DNA from: Virgibacillus_R byunsanensis
GTDB lineage: Bacteria; Bacillota; Bacilli; Bacillales; Amphibacillaceae
Assembly (NCBI RefSeq): GCF_042675965.1
Contig: NZ_JBHTKJ010000007.1
Span: 124,001-188,000, forward strand
Direction: 5' to 3'
DNA length: 64,000 bases
Shown: piece after piece, positions 33,508-41,235 of the stretch
Position numbering within the stretch: the first letter of the stretch is position 1
How the letters are laid out: every line of letters starts with the position of its first letter
Notes under the pieces: model-generated
Seen by the model: only the letters and a program-made list of their open reading frames with translations
The model's database searches: none
What the model was told of the DNA's origin: nothing
Position numbers and translations under genes: made by a program

Positions 33508-34188
33508 TTATTTAAACAATCCATCCAGTCCTCTATATTCTTTCCGAACATCTAAACTGTTAACAGCGTGATCAAAATGATTATGGAAGCATTCTCGTAA
33601 CTGCGTTAGATCCTTTTGTTTTAATAATTCTATTATTTCGAGGTGTTCTTTGTACCCATAGGGTTGTGGAGACGATTCCTCAAGAAATATGTCAAAGAGA
33701 ATTAAATAAATGGAAGTTTGCTGAATGAGTTTTTCGATAAACTCAACTAAAAACTTATTGCCGCTCTTTTTTGCTATTGCCATGTGGAAGTTTTGGTTTG
33801 CTTTTAAATACCAGCTTACATCCGTGTTAAAGATTGCTTCTTTTTCCTCTTTTATAATCGTTTCCATTTCTAAAAAATCATCTTGATTGAAAGAATTTAT
33901 GGATTTTTCAATAGCCATTATTTCTAAGTCTTTTCGTAAATTATAGGCTTGAATAATTTCGTCAATAGTAGGATTTATGACGTAAGCGCCCTTATTTGGA
34001 ATGATTTCTACTAAACCTTCTGTCGCCAGTTGATTGATTGCACTTCTAATGGGTGTGCGACTTACGTTTAAACGACTAGATATGGTATTTTCCACTAATT
34101 GATTCCCTGGGGGAAGTTTTCTATTTAGTATAGACTCTTTCAACGTGTTATAGACAACCTGTTTAATCGATTGTTTTTCCATTGCCAA
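33508..34188 (-). CDS. GntR-family transcriptional regulator (FadR/FCD subgroup)
   Basis: This 226-residue regulator has an N-terminal winged helix (LPPGNQLVENTISSRLNVSR then TPIRSAINQLATEGLVEI) and an all-helical FCD effector domain with likely metal ligands in NQNFHMAIAK and in FHNHFDHAV near the C-terminus. FCD regulators usually repress adjacent catabolic or transport genes until an acid ligand binds. It is divergent from the amino-acid ABC operon, with a shared 190-base control region containing a 13-bp palindrome (34269-34281). Confidence 0.9.
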   Translation of the reverse strand: MAMEKQSIKQVVYNTLKESILNRKLPPGNQLVENTISSRLNVSRTPIRSAINQLATEGLVEIIPNKGAYVINPTIDEIIQAYNLRKDLEIMAIEKSINSFNQDDFLEMETIIKEEKEAIFNTDVSWYLKANQNFHMAIAKKSGNKFLVEFIEKLIQQTSIYLILFDIFLEESSPQPYGYKEHLEIIELLKQKDLTQLRECFHNHFDHAVNSLDVRKEYRGLDGLFK

Positions 34189-34268
34189 AACGCCTCCTAA
34201 AATTATTCACAAGTAAAGCAGTTAAAAAATATTGACAATTCATAATATTCAAGGTTAAACTACATATA

Positions 34269-34281
34269 ATTGTACTACAAT
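34269..34281. promoter_or_regulatory. 13-bp palindrome, candidate GntR operator
   Basis: ATTGTACTACAAT is a perfect inverted repeat of six bases around a central C, the size and base composition expected for an FCD-type GntR site. It overlaps a TATAAT (34265-34270) and lies between gntR and the ABC operon it probably controls. Confidence 0.55.
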
Positions 34282-34339
34282 ATCGTTCAACATTAAATTA
34301 ATTTAATAAAAATGTAAGGAGGTAGTAATTAAAATAAAA

Positions 34340-34353
34340 TGAAAGCGTTATCA
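34340..34353. promoter_or_regulatory. CcpA cre site (catabolite repression)
   Basis: TGAAAGCGTTATCA fits the 14-base consensus TGWAANCGNTNWCA at every position. It lies 25-38 bases before the start codon at 34378, downstream of the likely promoter, where CcpA binding would block transcription when preferred sugars are present. Confidence 0.75.
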
Positions 34354-34377
34354 AAAACTAAACTTGGAGGTTTGAAA

Positions 34378-35172
34378 ATGAAACGTTTTTCTATGCTTGC
34401 CATATTTTTATTATTGTTAATCGTTGCGGTTGCCTGCGGAGATAGCGAGGAAACTAGTGGAGGTCAGGATTCTTTGAGTAAAGTGGAAGATTCTGGTGTT
34501 TTGCGTGTCGGTTTTGAGGGGACGTATAGACCTTTTAACTTTTTAGATGACGACAATGAATATACTGGTTTTGATGTTGATTTTGCCAATGAATTAGCTG
34601 ATAGATTGGGAGTTGAGACAGAGTTTATCGCAACATCATGGGACAGTCTAATTGGAGGGGTTAAGTCCGATAAGTTTGACATCATTATTGCTCAAATGTC
34701 AGTAACAGAGGAAAGGAAAGAAAGTGTTGACTTTACAAACCCATATGTTGTTACAGGATCGGTGCTAATTACAAAAGAGGATACGGAGGGTATTTCTGAA
34801 CTAGAAGATATTTCAGGGAAAAAAGTTGGTACTGGTACGGGAACGACTTTTGCGGATGTAGCCAACAGTGTAGATGGTGCAGATGTTACGTTATATAAAT
34901 CGGTAAATGAATATCTTCAGGATTTACTTAATGGGAGATTAGATGTAATTATTAATGACCAATTACTAATGAGTCATAACATACAAGAAGAAGGTATACC
35001 TGTGAAAATTGTAAGCGAAATTTTAAATAAAGATGAAATTGGAATGGCTGTGAAAAAAGATAGCCCAGATTTTGTTAATAAGTTAAATGAAGAGTTAGCA
35101 GCAATGCTAGAAGATGGAACGTATGAAGAAATTTATCGAAAATGGTTTGATTCGGAGCCATTAATTAAATAG
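34378..35172 (+). CDS. Amino-acid ABC transporter substrate-binding lipoprotein
   Basis: This 264-residue lipoprotein has lipobox VAVAC, lipid anchor Cys20. It is a family 3 solute-binding protein (SBP_bac_3): VLRVGFEGTYRPFNFLDDDN then EYTGFDVDFANELADRLGVE, and FDIIIAQMSVTEERKESVDF. Such receptors bind polar or cyclic amino acids. Start ATG 34378 has GGAGG at 34366-34370. The in-frame ATG at 34339 would put the cre site inside the gene and has poorer spacing. It is followed by a saccharopine-dehydrogenase-like gene, permease and ATPase, and by diaminopropionate ammonia-lyase. Confidence 0.9.
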   Translation: MKRFSMLAIFLLLLIVAVACGDSEETSGGQDSLSKVEDSGVLRVGFEGTYRPFNFLDDDNEYTGFDVDFANELADRLGVETEFIATSWDSLIGGVKSDKFDIIIAQMSVTEERKESVDFTNPYVVTGSVLITKEDTEGISELEDISGKKVGTGTGTTFADVANSVDGADVTLYKSVNEYLQDLLNGRLDVIINDQLLMSHNIQEEGIPVKIVSEILNKDEIGMAVKKDSPDFVNKLNEELAAMLEDGTYEEIYRKWFDSEPLIK

Positions 35173-35212
35173 ATTCTTAGATTAAATCACCTGCTAGAGG
35201 AGGACATATTGT

Positions 35213-36361
35213 ATGCATGTAGTTGTATTAGGAACTGGGATGATAGGGACGACAGTTGTAAGAGAACTTGTGGCATATCCCGGAATTAGTAAAGTGACAG
35301 CCGTAGATGGATATAGTGAAAATGTAGATAGATGTCTAGAAATAGCTGCAAGTGCGAAGGTAGAAGGTCAGTTTACTAATTTACAATCAGAAAAAGATAT
35401 TTTTGACGTAATCAAGGGTGCAGATATAGCGATTGCATGTTTACCTCACTCCTTAAGTTTACCTGCTATCCACGCTGCGATTGCTGCAAAGTGTCATTTA
35501 GTAGATTTAGTTGGCTCTAAATATGAAGAAAAAAGTAAGCTGGATGATAGAGCGAAGGAAGCAGGAATTATTGTTATTCCTGGATGTGGTGTAGCTCCTG
35601 GTATTACTAACTTTCTGGCAGCTCAAGGTATTAACCTGCTAGATGAAGCAGAAGAGACTATTATGATTTGTGGAGGTATACCACGATTCCCAGTACCTCC
35701 ACTATGGTATCAAGTCGTATTTCGTTTAGAAAGCGTTATGGGATTATATACCAGACCGGCTTTGGCTGCCGAAAATGGAGAGCTTATTCAGTTAGCTCCT
35801 TTATCGGGTTTAGAAAAAATAACCTTTCCTGATCCGGTTGGAGAATGTGAAGCAGTAGTTACAGATGCACACAGTGCTGCATATACCTTGAAAGATAAAG
35901 TAAATAAAATATATGAAAAAACGGTTCGGTATGCAGGTCATTGGAGTAAAATGGCTGTGCTTTCAGAATTAGGTTTCTTAGATGATAAGGAAGTAGAAAT
36001 TGATGGAGTTCAATTAACACCAAAGCGATTTACCGAAAGAATATTAGAACCACAATTACAAGGGAAATCAAAAGAAGATATTACCGTTGTACGGGTTACG
36101 ACTAGAGGAAAAAAGGATGGGATAAAAACAACGCATACATGGGAAATGGTAGACTTCTATGATCACGAGAGAGGCATTACATCAATGGCTAAAACAACTG
36201 CTATTCCAGCGATGCTTTTGGCAAACTGGATTTTAACAGGAAAGGTTAAGGAAACGGGAGTTGTGCCTGTTGAGGATATCATTATAGGTGATCGATTCCA
36301 TTTATTCTTAGCCGAGTTAGAATCGAAAGGAATCGAAATTAAGTATGAGCAAATGAAATGA
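35213..36361 (+). CDS. Saccharopine dehydrogenase-like NAD(P)-dependent oxidoreductase
   Basis: This 382-residue protein has the Rossmann motif VVVLGTGMIGTTVVREL at the N-terminus and the saccharopine dehydrogenase layout: ADIAIACLPHSLSLPAIHAA, CHLVDLVGSKYEE and VIPGCGVAPGITNFLAAQGI. It resembles L-lysine 6-dehydrogenase and related single-domain enzymes that oxidise or cleave a secondary or side-chain amine. Its position between the binding protein and permease genes, with diaminopropionate ammonia-lyase at the end, suggests it processes the imported amino acid before that enzyme. Substrate unknown. AGAGGAGG precedes ATG 35213. Confidence 0.8.
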   Translation: MHVVVLGTGMIGTTVVRELVAYPGISKVTAVDGYSENVDRCLEIAASAKVEGQFTNLQSEKDIFDVIKGADIAIACLPHSLSLPAIHAAIAAKCHLVDLVGSKYEEKSKLDDRAKEAGIIVIPGCGVAPGITNFLAAQGINLLDEAEETIMICGGIPRFPVPPLWYQVVFRLESVMGLYTRPALAAENGELIQLAPLSGLEKITFPDPVGECEAVVTDAHSAAYTLKDKVNKIYEKTVRYAGHWSKMAVLSELGFLDDKEVEIDGVQLTPKRFTERILEPQLQGKSKEDITVVRVTTRGKKDGIKTTHTWEMVDFYDHERGITSMAKTTAIPAMLLANWILTGKVKETGVVPVEDIIIGDRFHLFLAELESKGIEIKYEQMK

Positions 36362-36404
36362 CACAATTAATTATCAGTAAATGGAAAGAGGAGGTCCATA
36401 CCAT

Positions 36405-37058
36405 ATGAACTTTACAATCGTAATTGACTCATTGCCGCCTCTAATGAATGCTGCACTCATGACAATCGCTCTTGCTGTCATTTCAATCATCTTTGCTTTA
36501 ATTATAGGCTTTTTTACAGCTTTAGCGAAAATATCCAAAATTAAAATTTTAAAGATAATAGCTACTATCTATGTATCCATGTTTCGTGGAACTCCTCTAT
36601 TGGTACAAATCTTTGTGATCTATTATGGTTTACCACAAATTAACATTGAATTAGATCCGATACCTTCTGGAATATTAGCGCTTACTTTAAATGCTGGTTC
36701 CTATTTATCCGAGTCATTCCGTGCTTCTATATTAGCGGTTGATAAGGGACAAATGGAAGCAGCCGTGTCCATGGGTATGTCGTATGGGCAAGCTATGCGA
36801 AGAATAATTCTGCCACAAAGTATCCGAATAGCAATTCCAACTCTGTCTAACACATACATTATATTAATTAAAGACACATCATTGGTTTCTGTAATAACGG
36901 TTACTGAGCTATTGCAAATGTCGACATTAATCATTGCTAAAACCTTTGAACCGTTAACCATATACCTTTTAGCCGCAGCCATATATTGGATAATTATTAC
37001 GTTTTTCACGGTACTGCTGGATCGGTTTGAAAAGAGAACATCAAGACATGTCAGTTAA
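36405..37058 (+). CDS. Amino-acid ABC transporter permease
   Basis: This 217-residue membrane protein of the HisM/GlnP group has about five hydrophobic segments, the typical MFRGTPLLVQIFVIYYGLPQ motif near residue 60 and an EAA loop EAAVSMGMSYGQAMRRIILP near residue 125. It forms the homodimeric channel for the upstream binding protein. ATG 36405 has AGGAGGT at 36389-36395. The in-frame ATG at 36381 lies before that site. Confidence 0.92.
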   Translation: MNFTIVIDSLPPLMNAALMTIALAVISIIFALIIGFFTALAKISKIKILKIIATIYVSMFRGTPLLVQIFVIYYGLPQINIELDPIPSGILALTLNAGSYLSESFRASILAVDKGQMEAAVSMGMSYGQAMRRIILPQSIRIAIPTLSNTYIILIKDTSLVSVITVTELLQMSTLIIAKTFEPLTIYLLAAAIYWIIITFFTVLLDRFEKRTSRHVS

Positions 37059-37082
37059 TTAGTACATTTAGGGGGTGAGCTT

Positions 37083-37841
37083 ATGGAAGAGGTAATTAAG
37101 TTACAAGATATAAAGAAAAGCTTTGATCAGATTACAGTTCTTAAAGATATAAATTTGACGGTAAATAAACGTGAAGTAGTAGTGATCATGGGGCCTAGTG
37201 GTTCAGGTAAATCAACACTGCTTCGCTGTATGACATTTCTAGAAGAACCCAATGGTGGTATAGTAAAGGTGGGTACAAAAGAAGTGAAATCTGGACTTCC
37301 GTTAAATAAGAAACGTAAGACCACCATTAGAGAATTACGTCAGAATACAGGTTTTGTGTTCCAGCAATTTAATTTATTTCCACATAAGACAGCCCTTGAA
37401 AACGTTATGGAAGGTCCAATTGTTATTAAAAAGATGGAACGGGATAAAGCAAAAGAAAAAGCAATAGCTTTACTAACAAAAGTGGGGTTAGTTGATCGCA
37501 TGGATCACTATCCTGCAAAATTATCCGGGGGACAGCAACAACGTGTAGCTATTGCAAGAGCACTGTCTATGGAACCAATGGTAATGCTTTATGACGAACC
37601 GACTTCTGCTTTAGATCCTGAACTTGTCCGTGAAGTGCTTCAAGTAATGAAAGACCTAGCTAAAGAGGGGATGACCATGATCGTTGTCACCCATGAAATG
37701 AGCTTTGCAAGAGACGTTGCGGATCGAATCATATTTATGGATGAGGGTGTCATTGTAGAAGAAGGAAGTTCTAAGCAAATCTTCAACAACCCCAGAGAAG
37801 AACGAACGCAACGCTTTCTGCAAGATGTTAACGAGCAATAA
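37083..37841 (+). CDS. Amino-acid ABC transporter ATP-binding protein
   Basis: This 252-residue ATPase of the GlnQ/HisP type has Walker A GPSGSGKST near residues 37-45, the Q-loop TGFVFQQFNLFPHKTALENV, signature LSGGQQQRVAIARAL and Walker B VMLYDEPTSALDPE, with the switch histidine in VVTHEMSFARDVADR. It energises uptake by the upstream permease. GGGGGTGAG precedes ATG 37083. The ammonia-lyase gene follows after 84 bases. Confidence 0.93.
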   Translation: MEEVIKLQDIKKSFDQITVLKDINLTVNKREVVVIMGPSGSGKSTLLRCMTFLEEPNGGIVKVGTKEVKSGLPLNKKRKTTIRELRQNTGFVFQQFNLFPHKTALENVMEGPIVIKKMERDKAKEKAIALLTKVGLVDRMDHYPAKLSGGQQQRVAIARALSMEPMVMLYDEPTSALDPELVREVLQVMKDLAKEGMTMIVVTHEMSFARDVADRIIFMDEGVIVEEGSSKQIFNNPREERTQRFLQDVNEQ

Positions 37842-37925
37842 GAGGTAATGAGCTTTTTGGGTGATCTAGTGCGTTCATGAGGTAAACTATCATCATTTAG
37901 TTTTACGAAAGAGTGGTGAATACTC

Positions 37926-39080
37926 TTGATTGAGTACCAGTATAATTATATGAAAGAAAGTACGTATGATAAGGTTTTTTTAACAGATTTCTCATTAGAT
38001 AAAATAGCTGAAGTACAAAATTTTCAGAGCAGCCATAGGTCCTATTCCATGACACCTTTAATTCGATTGGATAACTTTGCGTCTCATGTTGGTTTTAACA
38101 ACGTTTTTATCAAAGATGAGTCACAACGTTTTGGCTTATCTGCTTTCAAGGTGTTAGGTGGTATTTATGCAATGGGTCGTTATGTAGCGGAACACTTGGA
38201 CATAGGGATTGAGTCTTTTACTTTTGATCAGTTAAGGTCTACTGAAAATAGAGAAAGAATTGGTGATATTACGTTCACTACGGCAACTGACGGAAATCAT
38301 GGCAGAGGGGTTGCTTGGACAGCAAGGGAATTAGGAGCTAAGGCCGTTATTTATTTACCAAAAGGCAGTTCTAAAAAACGAGTAAACGCCATTTGTAATG
38401 AAGGTGCAGAAGCCATTGTAACAGAATTAAATTATGATGATTCTGTACGTTATGCTGCTAAGAAGGCTAAAGAGAACGGATGGATCGTTGTCCAGGATAC
38501 ATCATGGAACGGTTATGAGGATATTCCGCTATGGATTATGCAAGGTTATGCTTCGCTAGCAAAAGAAATGATGGAGCAAGTGAGGGAATATACGCCTCGG
38601 ATCCCTACACATATATTCTTGCAAGCAGGTGTGGGGTCGTTCGCAAGTGCAATAGCTGCATACCTAGTCAACTATTATCGTGAAAAGCATCCGAAAATTA
38701 TACTAGTTGAACCACATCAATCCAATTGCTATTTTCGATCCTTTGTAGCAAATGACCAAACATATAAAGTAGTTGATGGAGAATTGGATACCATTATGGA
38801 TGGACTTGCCTGTGGAGAACCGAACCCAAAAGCTTGGGAAATTTTGAAAAGCTATACAGAAGCTTCTTTTTCTTGTGATGATTACATTTCTACACTCGGC
38901 ATGGATATTTTATCTCGACCAATAAGAAATGATAAAGTTGTAAACTCTGGAGCATCTGGGGCCGTTTCTATAGGTCTGCTCCATCGTCTAGCAACAGAAG
39001 ACGCGTTTAAAAATGTTAGAAAAGAACTAGGTTTAGATAAAGATTCTGAGGTCGTGTTAGTAAATACGGAGGGTAGTTAG
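37926..39080 (+). CDS. dpaL: 2,3-diaminopropionate ammonia-lyase
   Basis: This 384-residue PLP enzyme converts 2,3-diaminopropionate to pyruvate and two ammonia. The Schiff-base lysine lies in LSAFKVLGG (Lys75). Other family blocks are TTATDGNHGRGVAWTARELG for phosphate binding, VVQDTSWNGYEDIPLWIMQG and LQAGVGSFASAIAAYL. Length matches DpaL/YgeX. TTG 37926 has GTGGTGA upstream. It ends the amino-acid ABC operon, so the imported compound probably yields diaminopropionate. The alternative is a role on D-serine-like side substrates, which DpaL also accepts weakly. Confidence 0.9.
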   Translation: MIEYQYNYMKESTYDKVFLTDFSLDKIAEVQNFQSSHRSYSMTPLIRLDNFASHVGFNNVFIKDESQRFGLSAFKVLGGIYAMGRYVAEHLDIGIESFTFDQLRSTENRERIGDITFTTATDGNHGRGVAWTARELGAKAVIYLPKGSSKKRVNAICNEGAEAIVTELNYDDSVRYAAKKAKENGWIVVQDTSWNGYEDIPLWIMQGYASLAKEMMEQVREYTPRIPTHIFLQAGVGSFASAIAAYLVNYYREKHPKIILVEPHQSNCYFRSFVANDQTYKVVDGELDTIMDGLACGEPNPKAWEILKSYTEASFSCDDYISTLGMDILSRPIRNDKVVNSGASGAVSIGLLHRLATEDAFKNVRKELGLDKDSEVVLVNTEGS

Positions 39081-39109
39081 GGGAAGTTCCTTGTCTCGTG
39101 GAGGGAAGC

Positions 39110-39370
39110 ATCCCCGTGCTATAGCAAGCGCACCCCGCGCGACAATCCCTAATATAGATACACGACTATTTAGATTATAATAAAAAGAACTCCAGTTCGC
39201 TGGAGTTCTTCCTTCTTATCCGGATTGTGAGCGGCTTACATAGCTGGAGTGCGCGCGACTTTAAGCGTGTGCCGAGTGACAATCTCCTGGTGGTGAGCGT
39301 GTTGACAGGTATATCGAGCGACAATCAAGTAAGTACGAGCGAGTTTTCTAGTAGCGTGCGCGATAAAATA
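39110..39370. repeat. Degenerate ~20-26-base GAGCG/GTGCG repeats
   Basis: Between the terminator at 39185 and the pdxA scar there are about seven units that begin GAGCG, GTGCG or GTGCC and often continue ACAATC or TTACA. Examples start near 39227 (GTGAGCGGCTTACA), 39300 and 39319 (TCGAGCGACAATCAAGTAAG). A related pair lies before the terminator (CGCGCGACAATCCCTAA near 39136). The local GC content is visibly above the neighbourhood. No ORF spans it. The function is unknown. Confidence 0.55.
39185..39215 (+). terminator. Terminator of the dpaL operon
   Basis: AAGAACTCCAG (39185-39195) and CTGGAGTTCTT (39200-39210) form a perfect 11-bp stem closed by the stable tetraloop TTCG, flanked by A and T runs. 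Confidence 0.85.
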
Positions 39371-39373
39371 TAA

Positions 39374-39496
39374 CTTATTAGAACTAGCGTTGTTCACGGA
39401 ACGGCGTTTGATATTGGTGGTACAGGTATAGCAGGTGACAGAAGTATGTTAGAAGTTCTATGACAAGCAATTGAACTAGCTTCGGAAAGTCGCTGA
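39374..39496 (+). pseudogene. C-terminal scar of a PdxA-family dehydrogenase
   Basis: The frame reads LIRTSVVHGTAFDIGGTGIA then GDRSMLEVL (stop) QAIELASESR and a stop at 39494-39496. PdxA-type 4-hydroxythreonine-4-phosphate dehydrogenases end with RTSVDHGTAFDIAGKGIA followed by SLIEAI, including the metal-binding histidine. Only this last ~40-codon piece survives, with an internal TGA. It shows that a PdxA-like gene once stood downstream of the diaminopropionate operon. Confidence 0.7.
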
Positions 39497-39551
39497 TCCT
39501 TCTGCTTTATTCTTAAGGCTGGGTAAGAGACTGCCTTGTATAAAGAAAGTA

Positions 39552-39594
39552 AAAGAGACTGTATCAAAAGGTGCCTTTTGATACAGTCTCTTTC
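39552..39594. terminator. Bidirectional terminator
   Basis: A near-perfect 19-bp stem AGAGACTGTATCAAAAG / CTTTTGATACAGTCTCT with a 4-base loop and flanking A and T runs lies between the plus-strand dpaL side and the 3' end of the minus-strand binding-protein gene at 39607. It can stop transcription in both directions. Confidence 0.85.
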
Positions 39595-39606
39595 AAATAT
39601 TGCTGG

Positions 39607-41190
39607 TTACTTAATTGACACTTCGTTAATCATTAACAAACCAGCCGGGTGCATCCAAAATCCTTCAACGTCGTTATTTAATGCAATAAGGTCTTCGTCG
39701 TTACGCAACAAGAGTAACGGTGCATCTTCCATTTCTATCTTTTGAGCTTCCCCGTAAATCTTTTTACGCTCTTCAGGGTCGCCTTCCATTCGCCCAGCAT
39801 TAATGAGCTCATCGACTTTAGGATTGCTATAGAAGCTGCGGTTCCCAGGTGCACCTTTTGCATCTGAGTGGAACAAGAAGTATTGGTTGTAGTCAGCATC
39901 ACCTGTCATGTTAGACCAACCGAGGACGAACATATCGTGCTCACCTTTACTAGTTTCATCTAAATACGCGCCCCATTCCATTACTTCGATTTCAACTTCA
40001 ATACCTACACCTTTAAGTTGTGACTGAACGACTTCTGAAACGTCAACACGTGCTTGGTTGTCATTCGTCCAGATAGTTGTTTTGAAGCCATCAGGATAAC
40101 CTGCTTCTTTTAAAAGTTCTTTTGCTTTTTCTGGATCATAACCATAACCTTCAAGGTCTGGGTTATGTCCCCATACTGCAGGCCCCATAGGAGCTGTGGC
40201 TTCAGTTCCGACATTATTATAAACACCTTCGAGAATTGTATCAGTGTCTACTGCGTAGTTAATGGCTTGACGTACAAGAACATCATCAAATGGCTCTTTT
40301 TGAGTGTTAAAACCAATGTAATCGATACCTAAACCGGGTGTGCGAGAAAGTTTCATTGATTGGCTTTGCTCTACACGGTCAAGTTGAGTGATTTGAACTG
40401 GTTCAGCGATGTGAGCTTCTCCTGTTTCAACCATTCCGAGTCGAGTTGAGTCTTCCGGGATAACTTTAAAGATAACGTTGTCTACCTTTGCTTTATCACC
40501 CCAATAATTTTCGTTTTTAGCTATAGCAATTTCCTGACCAGGTGTCCAAGACTCAAAATTGAATGGTCCTGTACCTACTGGATTTTGACCAAGCTCATCA
40601 CCATGTTCTTCGATTGCACTTGGACTAATAATGCCGCCTGAATAGTGAGACAAATTAGCTAAAAGTGGAGCAAACGGATATTCCGTTTTAAGCTGAATAG
40701 TATGCTCATCGATAATATTGAATTCAGTAATCATTTCAAACAATTTAGCGCGAGAAGATGCTAATTCAGGGTCTAGAATACGCTTGAATGTTGCTTTAAC
40801 AGCTTCAGCGTTGAATGGCGTACCATCATGGAATTTAACATCTTTACGAAGTGAAAATTCCCAAGTCAATTCATCAATGCGTTTCCAGTCTGTGGCCAAT
40901 GCTGGTTGAACATCCATGTTTTTATCCTGTTTAACTAATCCTTCATATATTTTTCCGTGATAAACATTTGCAGAAGGGATGTCTGTCCCCATATGTGGAT
41001 CCAATTGTGTCGCATCTGATAATTCAGCTATAATGAGTGTCCCACTGTCGCTGTTTTCAGAATTTCCACTTGAATCATTATCTCCGTTATCTTCTGTTGT
41101 TGTTGAATCATTACCGCTGCATCCTGCAATTGCCATTGTTAACACAAAAACGATTGCAAAAAGAAGAGACAAGGTTTTTCTGTTTTTCAT
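39607..41190 (-). CDS. Peptide ABC transporter substrate-binding lipoprotein, system 1
   Basis: This 527-residue family 5 solute-binding protein has a lipoprotein signal ending AIAGC (Cys24) followed by a Ser/Asp/Asn-rich linker. The mature domain has LDPHMGTDIPSANVYHGKIY, LRKDVKFHDGTPFNAEAVKA and NPVGTGPFNFESW, standard for DppA/OppA/glutathione receptors. It delivers peptides to permeases coded divergently at 42.5-46.5 kb. Start ATG 41190 has GAGGAG (41199-41204) 8 bases away. An in-frame GTG at 41199 is less well placed. It is downstream of the M24 peptidase on the same strand. Confidence 0.92.
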   Translation of the reverse strand: MKNRKTLSLLFAIVFVLTMAIAGCSGNDSTTTEDNGDNDSSGNSENSDSGTLIIAELSDATQLDPHMGTDIPSANVYHGKIYEGLVKQDKNMDVQPALATDWKRIDELTWEFSLRKDVKFHDGTPFNAEAVKATFKRILDPELASSRAKLFEMITEFNIIDEHTIQLKTEYPFAPLLANLSHYSGGIISPSAIEEHGDELGQNPVGTGPFNFESWTPGQEIAIAKNENYWGDKAKVDNVIFKVIPEDSTRLGMVETGEAHIAEPVQITQLDRVEQSQSMKLSRTPGLGIDYIGFNTQKEPFDDVLVRQAINYAVDTDTILEGVYNNVGTEATAPMGPAVWGHNPDLEGYGYDPEKAKELLKEAGYPDGFKTTIWTNDNQARVDVSEVVQSQLKGVGIEVEIEVMEWGAYLDETSKGEHDMFVLGWSNMTGDADYNQYFLFHSDAKGAPGNRSFYSNPKVDELINAGRMEGDPEERKKIYGEAQKIEMEDAPLLLLRNDEDLIALNNDVEGFWMHPAGLLMINEVSIK

Positions 41191-41235
41191 ATCTTTCACT
41201 CCTCATTTTTTATATGGACAGAATAACTTAAGGCT

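Noticed and set aside
39120..39365. GAGCG repeats as a CRISPR array
   Set aside because: Units are degenerate, vary in length, lack conserved repeats with unique spacers of constant size, and no cas genes are present.
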